Part shown: positions 1 to 7,450 of the stretch, in pieces
Layout: each line of letters opens with the position of its first letter
Position numbering within the stretch: the first letter of the stretch is position 1
From: Bordetella parapertussis
GTDB taxonomy: Bacteria > Bacteroidota > Bacteroidia > Chitinophagales > Chitinophagaceae
Direction of reading: 5' to 3'
Assembly (NCBI GenBank): GCA_943331005.2
Contig: CALQJX020000004.1
Coordinates: 120,614-184,613 of the forward strand
DNA length: 64,000 nucleotides
The notes under the pieces: generated by a model
Databases searched by the model: none
Told to the model about the DNA's origin: nothing
Seen by the model: the letters and a program-made list of their open reading frames with translations, nothing else
Position numbers and translations under genes: made by a program

Positions 1-116
1 GAAGATCTGTTCTGGGGATTCTGCACGTTCATGGCTATCTTCTATGGAGCTATTTCCTGCCATGAGCTATGGAAAACAGGAAGGCTTGTGGATAGGGAGG
101 ATTAGAGAGCGGGAAA

Positions 117-197
117 GAGAAAGAGAGCGGGGTTTCGCAAGTCGAAAAGACTTGCTGGATTGTAGACACCAGTGGAAAACACTGGCGCCAAAAGGGG
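117..197 (+). repeat. 81-bp structured repeat, copy A
   Basis: This copy matches 658-738 at about 77 of 81 positions in the same orientation. It holds two hairpins: stem 137-143/149-155 (GCAAGTC/GACTTGC) and stem 169-174/180-185 (CCAGTG/CACTGG), each closed by a GAAAA loop. It lies downstream of the 3' end of the leftward lipoprotein gene. Structure and repetition are seen directly; the role is unknown. Confidence 0.8.
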
Positions 198-227
198 GGC
201 GAGATGAGAGATATAGGAATGCAATGT

Positions 228-260
228 TATCTCATACTCGTTGCAAACGAGTATGAGATA
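228..260. repeat. perfect 14-bp inverted repeat
   Basis: Positions 228-241 pair perfectly with 247-260 around a 5-nt loop. The hairpin starts 7 bp beyond the stop codon of the leftward lipoprotein gene and could end its transcript. There is no long T run on either strand, so a classical intrinsic terminator is uncertain. Confidence 0.6.
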
Positions 261-266
261 GATTAA

Positions 267-527
267 TTACTTCATAACACATTTTGTAGAAGCTATTGTT
301 GTGACAGTGTAACCCATCGATGTTGCAGTGCTGGTATAAGAGCCTACCTTTTCGATATCCTGAATTTCTTTGGCTGTTTTATCACAATAATTTGCAGTCG
401 CATAACCAGGGGGTGTAGCGGCTGACGATGGAGTATATACTATTGTTGTCGTGCAGGTATAACAACTTTTTTTGCTGCAGGAAGTCAACAGCAGAATGGC
501 AGAAAAGAGGGTGACAAATGTGTTCAT
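267..527 (-). CDS. small lipoprotein
   Basis: An 86-aa protein with a short lysine-free signal segment and a lipobox ending LLTSC at about residue 17, followed by SKKSC, so it is predicted to be lipidated and held in the envelope. The mature part is rich in Thr and Ser and has further cysteines (CYTCTTT, NYCDK, TKC near the C-terminus) that could form disulfides. No family was recognised. The gene is bracketed by two direct copies of the 81-bp repeat, which gives it the look of a cassette. Function is unknown. Confidence 0.7.
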   Translation of the reverse strand: MNTFVTLFSAILLLTSCSKKSCYTCTTTIVYTPSSAATPPGYATANYCDKTAKEIQDIEKVGSYTSTATSMGYTVTTIASTKCVMK

Positions 528-657
528 GTGTATAGATTTTAGTTACTCAAAATTAAATAAACTATTTGTAGTCGTCTGAAGTTTCTTGTAATTACTGACT
601 ATTCAATTATTCCGACAATATGAATGATTACAAGAGCCCCCCGGACGACTTGAGCGT

Positions 658-738
658 GAGAAAGAGAGCGGGGTTTCGTAAGTCAAAAAGACTTGCTGTA
701 TTGTAGACACCAGTGGAAAACACTGGCGCCAATAGGGG
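658..738 (+). repeat. 81-bp structured repeat, copy B
   Basis: Second copy of the element at 117-197. One of the four differences (C to T in the first stem) turns a C-G pair into a U-G wobble if the RNA is read on the plus strand. That keeps the hairpin and suggests the structure matters as plus-strand RNA or DNA. The rightward gene at 832 follows after about 90 bp. Confidence 0.8.
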
Positions 739-831
739 TAAAATGATTGTATGAAAATATAAAGCGTACGCTAAAAATGAATATGAATTGCCGCCACTTT
801 GTTATTTTTACTACAAACAAACATCATACAT

Positions 832-1098
832 ATGGAAAATGGCATCTCTGGAATATTTTGGATCATAATTATTGTAGCGGCCGTACTTAATATATGCATG
901 ATAGTGTGGTTTTATGAATTGAGGGAAAATAGCAAAATGCAAACCAAATTGTTGAATGATCAAAATTCATTATTAGAGCAACAAAACAAAGTAAGTACTG
1001 CTCAACTGCACTTACTTGCTGGTTTGGCTGATAAAACTGGAGTGCCGGTTAATGATATTAATGATGTGGTAACAGAGTTTGGTATTGAATATGAATAA
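832..1098 (+). CDS. small single-pass membrane protein
   Basis: An 88-aa protein starting at the ATG at 832; an earlier in-frame start at 799 would add a poorly supported extension. Residues about 7-26 form one hydrophobic segment (FWIIIIVAAVLNICMIVWFY). A charged, probably helical stretch follows with the coiled-coil look of LLNDQNSLLEQQNK. It is the last gene before the element's left end and so belongs to the chromosomal flank. Family and function were not recognised. Confidence 0.6.
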   Translation: MENGISGIFWIIIIVAAVLNICMIVWFYELRENSKMQTKLLNDQNSLLEQQNKVSTAQLHLLAGLADKTGVPVNDINDVVTEFGIEYE

Positions 1099-1180
1099 CC
1101 CAGCTCCTATCTACGGAAATTTTCCTATCCGTTCCCAATTTTGCATTGTTTTTCCGAAAAATCTTGCGTTTTTATTGCAT

Positions 1181-1217
1181 AAAAAAAGGGTTTCAGAGAT
1201 TGTATCTTCTGAAACCC
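1181..1217 (-). terminator. intrinsic terminator, likely native to the invaded tRNA gene
   Basis: A 10-bp perfect stem (1188-1197 with 1208-1217) with a 10-nt loop is followed, reading leftward, by seven T (1181-1187 on the minus strand). It lies just beyond the displaced tRNA 3' fragment in the same orientation. The simplest reading is that it is the terminator of the original tRNA gene, now about 25 kb from the tRNA. Confidence 0.8.
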
Positions 1218-1226
1218 TTGCCTGTA

Positions 1227-1286
1227 GTGTGGTCCCACCAGGGCATGATCCTGGGACCCCCTGATTATGAGTCAGGTGCTCTAACC
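1227..1286 (-). other. attL-type site: displaced 3' fragment of tRNA(CAU)
   Basis: These 60 bp are identical to 26035-26094. They cover the tRNA from the D-arm through anticodon loop, variable region, T-arm and 3' acceptor strand. The 5' acceptor strand and first half of the D-arm are missing, so this copy cannot be a functional tRNA. It is the duplicated target left when an element recombines into the 3' part of a tRNA gene. Confidence 0.9.
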
Positions 1287-1525
1287 TCCGAAATGCCCTA
1301 CAGGCAACACTTTGATGCATATTGCTTTACTCTTGTCAAACATTTGCAAAACAAATGCCTTACTGGTTAAATAATAAAATTATCACATTATCTGATCTTC
1401 CAGCCAAATATAAAACAACATTATTGAGTTGGACACATTACTGATGCAGCTTTGATGTAACAGTAGCAAAAATTGATAAGCTTTGGACTACGAGAAAAAC
1501 CGGTTTGGACTACAGTATGGACATT

Positions 1526-2299
1526 TTAATGGAAGAATTTATAAAAAAGCTTAATGAAATCATCAATCAGACCTAGTACAATTAATATAAACAATGTAAA
1601 AAGTATCAAATGTAATAATGTAAATAACTTACTTACTCTTCCATTTGAAACTCTCATACTATATATATATAAGCCAGCATTCTTGAATATGTAATTACCA
1701 TCAGCGGCATGTATATAATCCTCTACAAACACTTCGTCTTTAATTTCCGGGTAGAAGGCAGACCATGAGCAAGCTTGTGTTTTCTTTATTCTAACGAAGC
1801 CTTTATTAGTGTTAAATATTTTAATATCATGTAGAACTTCTTTGCTTTTCCGTTCTGGAATTAAGATAGGTTTGGGATATGGAATGGAAGGATTTTCTTT
1901 ATCATGCAAAAAATCATCAAGATAGTTGCCAATGTTCTCTTTCTTGATTTTTGTCGAATCATAGCAACAAAACGGATTGTTTGATGTACCACTCTCTTGA
2001 AGGATCAGTAACTTATCACCTAAAAATCCTTGATTAAGTGTCAAAGCTCCTTGAGGTCGTGTGATCAATAACCGACCAGATCCCAATAAATCCCAACTGC
2101 CAATTTGAGTATGCTGATTTGTACCATTGTTGCTTACCAAAGTCATTACCAATCTTCCATCACGCATAAATTCATACGTTTGGTTGTTGCCTCCATCATC
2201 TATTAATACCCATTCCCTGTCTACAAAATTCTCAATCTTGTCCAGATCCTTGCTGTATCTTTTGAGTCTTGGCAATAAATTCTTGATGTACTCCAGCAT
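1526..2299 (-). CDS. hypothetical protein with C-terminal membrane anchor
   Basis: A 257-aa protein. The N-terminal half (residues about 30-110) has alternating short hydrophobic strands and turns (WVLIDDGGNNQTYEF, GSWDLLGSGRLLI) like a small beta-rich ligand-binding fold. The middle has KGFVRIKKTQACSWSAFYPE. Residues about 226-246 form a transmembrane helix followed by a short basic tail, so it may be tail-anchored with the bulk in the cytoplasm. No signal peptide is seen. It is the leftmost gene of the element. Family not recognised. Confidence 0.6.
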   Translation of the reverse strand: MLEYIKNLLPRLKRYSKDLDKIENFVDREWVLIDDGGNNQTYEFMRDGRLVMTLVSNNGTNQHTQIGSWDLLGSGRLLITRPQGALTLNQGFLGDKLLILQESGTSNNPFCCYDSTKIKKENIGNYLDDFLHDKENPSIPYPKPILIPERKSKEVLHDIKIFNTNKGFVRIKKTQACSWSAFYPEIKDEVFVEDYIHAADGNYIFKNAGLYIYSMRVSNGRVSKLFTLLHLILFTLFILIVLGLIDDFIKLFYKFFH

Positions 2300-2478
2300 G
2301 AGCTTTAATAAACATATTTATGTGGTGTAAAATGAATAATATTCAACTTGAAGACAATAGTTATTTCTATTTTTTGTCCACCAGGCAACTATACAAGTGA
2401 CCCCAACTTATCTCATCTTCTTTGTTCCTGATACTATGAGTACGAAAGCTTTTGGGAAAGACGTAATGGGATGCAATA

Positions 2479-2658
2479 TTATTTTACCCATTCTTGCAAT
2501 GCTTGTTGCATTGCTTCTTGAATTGTCAATGACGGATTTTCTTTCATAAACAATAAAGCATAGCCAACTACTTCAGGTACAAGATTGTGATCTTTGGCTA
2601 CTTGTAATGGTTCAACAATTAATACAAGTTGTTCGTGTATTTTTGTACTCATTCTCAT
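2479..2658 (-). CDS. 59-aa small protein
   Basis: A short leftward frame with two in-frame ATGs (2658 and 2652), giving 59 or 57 residues: MRMSTKIHEQLVL at the start and ALQEWVK at the end. The sequence is amphipathic and helical (LVLIVEPLQVAKDH, IQEAMQQAL) with no membrane segment or cysteine. The composition looks coding. Helical proteins of this size are often regulators or antitoxins, but there is no partner next to it, so the function is left open. Confidence 0.5.
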   Translation of the reverse strand: MRMSTKIHEQLVLIVEPLQVAKDHNLVPEVVGYALLFMKENPSLTIQEAMQQALQEWVK

Positions 2659-2682
2659 TATATAACTTTAATGTAAATGTTT

Positions 2683-3000
2683 TTAAGATACTTTCCACCA
2701 AATACATATTTGGTTACTGGGCATACCCCCCACACGATGTGTATGCTCCGAACTTACAAAGGTATAATTTTCTCCATATAGACAAATGCCAAATTTGCTA
2801 AGTTTACCTTCATATCCCTCAAATTCTTCCTTTTCTATCCTTAAGGTGACGTGATTGCTTTCATTGGATAGTTTGTCGAGCATTGTATCGGCACCGGCAA
2901 CCATCTCAAGGTCACCTTTTATTCCGTACCCTTTTTCTATGAACTCAGGAAGATCAATAAACCACCCTTTGCAGTCTTTGAAAAGCTTTGTATCACATCG
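2683..3000 (-). pseudogene. decayed paralogue of the DUF6717-like gene at 4897
   Basis: The open frame from 3000 to 2683 encodes GWFIDLPEF, then KGDLEMVAGADT and a diverging tail. It parallels RWYVDLPQF and KGDLEMVAGADT of the gene at 4897-5271. The DNA at 2885-2920 matches 5126-5161 at 35 of 36 positions. The frame is blocked upstream by a stop at 3001-3003 and has no start codon before the internal ATG at 2904, so the N-terminus is lost. The C-terminal hydrophobic tail of the intact copy is also missing. It may be a remnant of a tandem duplication. Confidence 0.6.
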
Positions 3001-3103
3001 TTAACTTGTTGACCTATAACACAAGCAGGTTTTAAATCTGATGCAAATTAGGCTACCTATATGGATAATGCTCTTCTCTACAAGCTTTTAAAGCAAGAGC
3101 TTT

Positions 3104-4270
3104 TTATGCTCCAACCCTTCTTCGATCATTCACTTTTTCTCTGGGTAGGGTTATTCGTTTTGCTTCGCCCACTCCACCCCATATATAATAGTTCCTCGCG
3201 AGATCCTTACCTATTGCTTCTTCAAACACTCTTTTTATTCTGGATATCTTCTCACTTGCAGAGTTACTCAATGTGTTGGTCAAATCATCAATGCGTACTT
3301 TCATCTCTTCCAGCTCACCAGATCCCGATAGTTCTCCGTATATAGTATAAAGATCTCGACGATGGTCGGAAAGGCTACTCAGAAAAATACCATCTGATTG
3401 TTTTAAGAATAAGAAATACAAAGCTTTCTCTAATGGTCGCAACTTGATCTCAATATTCCCAAAGTCAGGAAGAAATATCTTTGATTGCTTCGTAATGACC
3501 AGCGAACTTAAGGGAGATTCCTGTTTAAAGTTCTGTGCATAGAGCATCTTGACCCGAAGAGACTCCATGATCTGTAATGCATGATGAATAACGGGTATGG
3601 GAAGTTTGTTCTTGACAAGATCCATACATGAAGGACAAATGTCAGCAGTTCTTAGTTTGAGTATGATCTCCCTCTTCTGTATGCACATGTCATTTACACA
3701 GCCTATAGGTGTTTTGTGTACTGATGTCCTGACATCTTGAATTCCATTAAACATGAATTTCTGCAACATCAGTGCAATAACTTCATAGGCTATCGGGAAC
3801 TGATTGGGACAATCTATATAATGGCTCCATTCGGCAGTATGTATGAAGCCGTTATAGGACATTTTTTCATCAAGGCAAGCAAACCAGTTTTTGTCATTTG
3901 CGATGTTTGTGAGCAGTATCACAAAATCATCATTTGCTATTTCTTTCTCTTGTCTGTAAGTAGCACATTTAGCAAACAGGGTTGGCCAGCTTACCTGTTT
4001 CCTGAGAAAAGGAAACTTTATCTTTTCACCTGGGATAAGGCTGAACTTGACTTCTTCAAAATCGCTGGCGTCTTCAAAGGTGTGTTCATCTATCGTATCC
4101 TTTTCAAGATCTATAATGGAGTGCTCGTCAAAAGAAAACGAAATCCCTCCCTGAATTGCACTCAGGAGCTCAATTATTTTCGTAAACAGTACCGGAGATA
4201 ATTCCGGAGATCTGATGATATGTACCTTCACCTTGATAAATTTAGAAAAAATCGCTTGATTTTTCGTCAC
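3104..4270 (-). CDS. uncharacterised Cys4-motif protein with conserved C-terminal domain
   Basis: A 388-aa cytoplasmic protein. C191-x4-C196-x15-C212-x2-C215 looks like a zinc site; its spacing recalls the second metal site of archaemetzincin proteases, but no HExxH precedes it, so protease activity is not supported. Residues about 262-388 form a second domain (LPDFGNIEIKL, LEKALYFLFL, EKISRIKRVFEEAIG, NYYIWGGVGEAKRI) that I associate with uncharacterised Bacteroidota proteins (memory, not searched). The only upstream start is GTG at 4270, overlapping the VWA gene by 29 bp; a second GTG at 4231 lies just past the VWA stop. Translational coupling with VWA is likely. Confidence 0.65.
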   Translation of the reverse strand: MTKNQAIFSKFIKVKVHIIRSPELSPVLFTKIIELLSAIQGGISFSFDEHSIIDLEKDTIDEHTFEDASDFEEVKFSLIPGEKIKFPFLRKQVSWPTLFAKCATYRQEKEIANDDFVILLTNIANDKNWFACLDEKMSYNGFIHTAEWSHYIDCPNQFPIAYEVIALMLQKFMFNGIQDVRTSVHKTPIGCVNDMCIQKREIILKLRTADICPSCMDLVKNKLPIPVIHHALQIMESLRVKMLYAQNFKQESPLSSLVITKQSKIFLPDFGNIEIKLRPLEKALYFLFLKQSDGIFLSSLSDHRRDLYTIYGELSGSGELEEMKVRIDDLTNTLSNSASEKISRIKRVFEEAIGKDLARNYYIWGGVGEAKRITLPREKVNDRRRVGA

Positions 4271-4871
4271 CGGAGTTTTTTCTGTTCACGTAACGTTCCA
4301 TTGAATCACCTAACTTTTCCCATACATCTTCTTTCATAGATTTCTTCTCAAAGCTAAAGCTGTTCGATCTTTTGATATTCATCTTCTCAGCTACATCTAC
4401 AGCATCTAGTGTCGCACCTATAAAACTAAACGTCCAATTGCCTGTACCCTCCAATTGAGCTATGAGTTCTTTTATAGAGTAGATAGTATAGTACTTTGAT
4501 GCATTTTCGTGGCCATCTGTTAGAATAACAATAATACATGTCGTTTCCGAGGAATGTCCTTTGCCCACAACCGGTTCCAGCATTTTTATTGAAGAACCTA
4601 TAGCGTCCAATAAGGCAGTAGTTCCATCAGGTATATACATTTGTTCGGTAAGTATTGGTATCCGATCTGTAGGCACGAGGGTCAGATGGTGTACTACCTC
4701 GTGGTTGAAAGAAGTAAGCCCCATCATTATTTCCTGGTCAGGAAACTTCTGCTCTATTTGTTTGATCCTTGTAACCTGTTCGTTAAACCCGTTTACTGTG
4801 TTACCGATACAGTCAGACATTGACCCGCTTCTGTCTATTATCAAATGATAAATCGTTTTTTTCTTTTCCAT
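4242..4871 (-). CDS. von Willebrand factor A (VWA) domain protein
   Basis: A 209-aa protein that is essentially one VWA domain. The metal-ion-dependent adhesion site is complete: D13-R-S15-G-S17, T84/T85 in PDGTTALLD, and D119 in ILTDGHENAS. There is no signal peptide or membrane helix, so it should be cytoplasmic and probably acts as a Mg-dependent protein-binding module. It sits between the DUF6717-like gene (25 bp upstream) and the Cys4 protein (29-bp overlap), so the three probably form one operon. VWA proteins of this kind partner ATPases, TerD-like or other uncharacterised proteins; the partner here would be the Cys4 protein (inference). Confidence 0.85.
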   Translation of the reverse strand: MEKKKTIYHLIIDRSGSMSDCIGNTVNGFNEQVTRIKQIEQKFPDQEIMMGLTSFNHEVVHHLTLVPTDRIPILTEQMYIPDGTTALLDAIGSSIKMLEPVVGKGHSSETTCIIVILTDGHENASKYYTIYSIKELIAQLEGTGNWTFSFIGATLDAVDVAEKMNIKRSNSFSFEKKSMKEDVWEKLGDSMERYVNRKNSGDEKSSDFF

Positions 4872-4896
4872 GTCTTATTATTTTTAGTTTAGTTTT

Positions 4897-5271
4897 TTAG
4901 TGTTTTTGAATGTAGACTGTATCTGGGTAACTGCCCATCACATACAACAGTACAGGGCACAACCACATGTTGAGGATGAAGCGTTGCTTTTTATATGTGG
5001 CATAATCTCTTCCTTCCTTTTTTCCGTTATTGATCCTTTTGATTGAGTACTCAGCTTCCGTAAAGGGCTCAGTTGAGATCGTAACATTAAGCCGATCACC
5101 TCCGTTGGTTAGCTCATCGCAAAAGGTATCGGCACCGGCGACCATCTCAAGGTCACCTTTTGTACCTGCACCACTTTCTAAAAATTGTGGCAGATCTACA
5201 TACCAGCGTCCTTGCTCCTTGACAAATGTGAGGTTCATCTGGCCCTCAAATGCTTGTGTTTGTTTGTTCAT
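4897..5271 (-). CDS. DUF6717-like small protein
   Basis: A 124-aa protein from the ATG at 5271; an upstream TTG at 5292 is less likely. The core WYVDLPQFL, then DLEMVAGADTFCDELTNGG, then VTISTEPFTEAEYSI, resembles DUF6717 proteins, which carry W-V-D, a V-GAD-motif and an EPF motif (remembered, not searched). The C-terminus has a hydrophobic stretch LNMWLCPVLLYVMG. It is first gene of the leftward VWA cluster. A decayed relative lies at 2683-3000. Function unknown. Confidence 0.55.
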   Translation of the reverse strand: MNKQTQAFEGQMNLTFVKEQGRWYVDLPQFLESGAGTKGDLEMVAGADTFCDELTNGGDRLNVTISTEPFTEAEYSIKRINNGKKEGRDYATYKKQRFILNMWLCPVLLYVMGSYPDTVYIQKH

Positions 5272-5438
5272 GCTTTTTGATTTTGAGTGCAAGTTATATT
5301 CGGGGAAGACATTTGATATATTATTACAAGCTTGTAAAGCGAATTATGCACCTAGTATACTCACGACGGGAATTATGAAATTCCGACTTGTCTGAGTAGT
5401 TTCACAATTATTCTATCAAATACAAAAAATCCAGATCA

Positions 5439-5519
5439 ATGCCTGACATGTTGATAATAGCAGAGCCGAATGGATCCGGAAAATCGACGACTCTATCACC
5501 AAATTGTAAACGAAGTAAT
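5439..5519 (+). pseudogene. remnant of a zeta-toxin-like P-loop gene start
   Basis: An ATG followed by 27 codons beginning MPDMLIIAEPNGSGKSTT. This is very close to the N-terminus of predicted zeta-toxin-type P-loop kinases (M-x-IIAGPNGSGKST). After this motif the frame runs without a stop straight into the signal peptide of the next lipoprotein. It is best read as the leftover 5' end of a P-loop gene fused by deletion to the lipoprotein gene. Confidence 0.45.
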
Positions 5520-6146
5520 ATGAAATCATGTGTTTCTCCATTTATCCTTTTTTTGCTAGTTGTTTTCTGTTCGTGCAATGGCGACACCCATCCACCAGAA
5601 CAGATCCTGCTCGAGCATAAAAGAGGCTCTGATTCCGCTAACGAACATAACGAAGAAGACTTCTATAATAGCATCAACCAGCCCTCAGTAAACCTCCCCT
5701 ACGTTGGGCATTTTAGGTCAAAGGATTCTAATGATACGCTTGACTATGAGATATTCCCAGACTCATCCTACAGTAGCGTCTTTACTGGCTATCTTTACAT
5801 TCGAGGCGATAAAGCACGACTGAAGTTTGATGAAACTACTTCTATTGCTGTTTACTCTGAAGGTGACATTGATGGGAATGGTACAGAAGAAATAGGTCTT
5901 ATGCTTGGATGGCATACCAGCGGTTGCAGAGGTTATTCTCTTAAAACCTATTCACGTAACAAATGGAGGGAGATAGCGTATGTAGGAACTCACCTTCCAG
6001 ATAGGGAGAAAGGAGTTGATTATTTTAAAAATGTAGGGAAGCAGATCAGGATAATATCTGCAAACAGTGGAGCTTGTTGTCAATGCTTGCAGTTAGATAC
6101 CACATTCAGGAACATACCCCCCGGCGTGAAATTTCAGTTTAAATAG
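5520..6146 (+). CDS. lipoprotein of unknown function
   Basis: A 208-aa protein starting at the internal ATG at 5520, where a clear lipoprotein signal begins (MKSCVSPFILFLLVVFCSC, lipobox FCSC). The mature part contains DGNGTEEIGLM, an FG-GAP-like or calcium-loop-like motif, then GWHTSGCRGYSLKTY and a late CCQC cluster. Such proteins are often read-outs of numerical status rather than enzymes; no function is assigned. It is the only rightward gene in the left half of the element. The fused P-loop remnant upstream may change the natural start. Confidence 0.65.
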   Translation: MKSCVSPFILFLLVVFCSCNGDTHPPEQILLEHKRGSDSANEHNEEDFYNSINQPSVNLPYVGHFRSKDSNDTLDYEIFPDSSYSSVFTGYLYIRGDKARLKFDETTSIAVYSEGDIDGNGTEEIGLMLGWHTSGCRGYSLKTYSRNKWREIAYVGTHLPDREKGVDYFKNVGKQIRIISANSGACCQCLQLDTTFRNIPPGVKFQFK

Positions 6147-6292
6147 CAATCTGTTTTGTCCGTTATTTTGATCGTTATTGCGACGATATTTCCACAACTA
6201 CAAGAGCTATTATAATTTCGGTTGGAGATCCTTGCACATACTGAACCAAAGTTAGTTGTCATTTAGTGTGCTATAGCAACCAGATCTTATTC

Positions 6293-6991
6293 CTAACGAA
6301 GAAAATTCTCAGGTACCCTCAAGTTCATCTTCGGATAAAAATTATTGAGGTCTTTGGTCGAGAGATTTGCAACTACCTCCTCTACCATCTCTGTCAGGTT
6401 CCAGATATCTATGAGGTATTTTCCGTCATGGATCCCATACCATAAACCAAACTCCTTTACTCTAACTATACCTGGTTCTGCTAACCGATGCTCCGATGTA
6501 AAATATACATACAATAATTCCGAGCAATTGAACATGTGAACCTTAAGATTACGTATGTTTTCTGAGTTCAGCCTCGTAAATAACTCCTGCAGGAATTCTC
6601 CGTTGAATACATGCTTTGACTTAATTACCCTATCGAAAACCTTGTTGTATTCTAAATTCTCTATCGCATTGTTTATCGCGTTATAATCTTCCAAACAATT
6701 CTCGAGTAGAAAATCAACCTGGATCTTATGCAAATTACATATTGATAAGTAGCCGGTTGAGTCAGTATTCTCAGGTACATATTTTACCCAAAAAAGATTG
6801 TTTTTGCAGGTGTTTGGATCAGATTTGAAACATATTGGGCAAGGTTTGGGCGGGATGTAACCATATTTAAAATTGGCATTATCAACCGCCTCTGATTTCA
6901 TGACTTCGTACCAATCAAAACCGGGACAATTAAACCCCTTGTAATGAATCAAACCATCAAGGCTCCAATCTTTAAATTTTGTGTCAGACAT
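6293..6991 (-). CDS. hypothetical protein with CPxC motif
   Basis: A 232-aa soluble protein from the ATG at 6991. Residues about 50-65 contain KPCPICFKSDPNTC, a possible half zinc-ribbon, and a further cysteine and histidine follow in ICNLHK. The rest is mixed alpha/beta with WYGIHDGKYLIDIWNL near the C-terminus. There is no signal peptide or membrane segment. Family not recognised; it stands alone between the lipoprotein at 5520 and the small membrane protein at 7021. Confidence 0.55.
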   Translation of the reverse strand: MSDTKFKDWSLDGLIHYKGFNCPGFDWYEVMKSEAVDNANFKYGYIPPKPCPICFKSDPNTCKNNLFWVKYVPENTDSTGYLSICNLHKIQVDFLLENCLEDYNAINNAIENLEYNKVFDRVIKSKHVFNGEFLQELFTRLNSENIRNLKVHMFNCSELLYVYFTSEHRLAEPGIVRVKEFGLWYGIHDGKYLIDIWNLTEMVEEVVANLSTKDLNNFYPKMNLRVPENFLR

Positions 6992-7020
6992 CACCAATCG
7001 TTTTAAATGCTACACATTAC

Positions 7021-7317
7021 TCAATTTTCTTTTGCTGATCTGCCCATTGCCTTCACAAAGAATAAAACTGCTCCAATCAGATCTATAGGCATCCAGGCAT
7101 CTTTATCGTTCAGATATACCGGGATAATAGGGTTGAATACTAATGCTAATAAACCAAATGCCAGCACCCAAGGAGTGATGCCCTTCTCTATTTCTGTCAC
7201 TAGTACTGCAACAGATCCTATTGTCACTACCAGCCTCAGCAATGTATAGTAGCCGATAGGCATATCAGCAATTCCTACCGACAATAGTACCCCACACAAG
7301 ATGAATAATCCTTTCAT
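7021..7317 (-). CDS. small membrane protein, DUF6804-like
   Basis: A 98-aa protein from the ATG at 7317, with four hydrophobic segments and little else. The third is LAFGLLALVFNPIIPVYL followed by W-x-PID. The FNPI-P-x-L...W...ID pattern resembles DUF6804 small integral membrane proteins (from memory). An upstream ATG at 7353 would add 12 polar residues and is less likely. It should sit in the inner membrane; function unknown. Confidence 0.6.
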   Translation of the reverse strand: MKGLFILCGVLLSVGIADMPIGYYTLLRLVVTIGSVAVLVTEIEKGITPWVLAFGLLALVFNPIIPVYLNDKDAWMPIDLIGAVLFFVKAMGRSAKEN

Positions 7318-7450
7318 ACTTACAATCTCACTTTTTTGTTGCGAATAATTCATTTCCCAAAAAATGGATTCAACATGTATATTGCCAACTTACTAAATTA
7401 CATAGTATACGAGTTTGTAAAATGAGGAGAAATGTACAGGCAAAAATAAA

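Noticed and set aside
44..256. 70-codon rightward frame at the left edge
   Set aside because: It runs through the structured repeat and its hairpins, has low-complexity RERERERE composition and no recognisable start context.
1111..1370. Short frames on both strands across the att site
   Set aside because: They read through the tRNA fragment and terminator, so the sequence is RNA/att, not coding.
3737..4201. 154-codon rightward frame opposite the Cys4 gene
   Set aside because: It is antisense to a frame with clear domain structure and has no recognisable motif.
3104..4270. Archaemetzincin protease
   Set aside because: The Cys4 spacing is similar but no HExxH motif is present.
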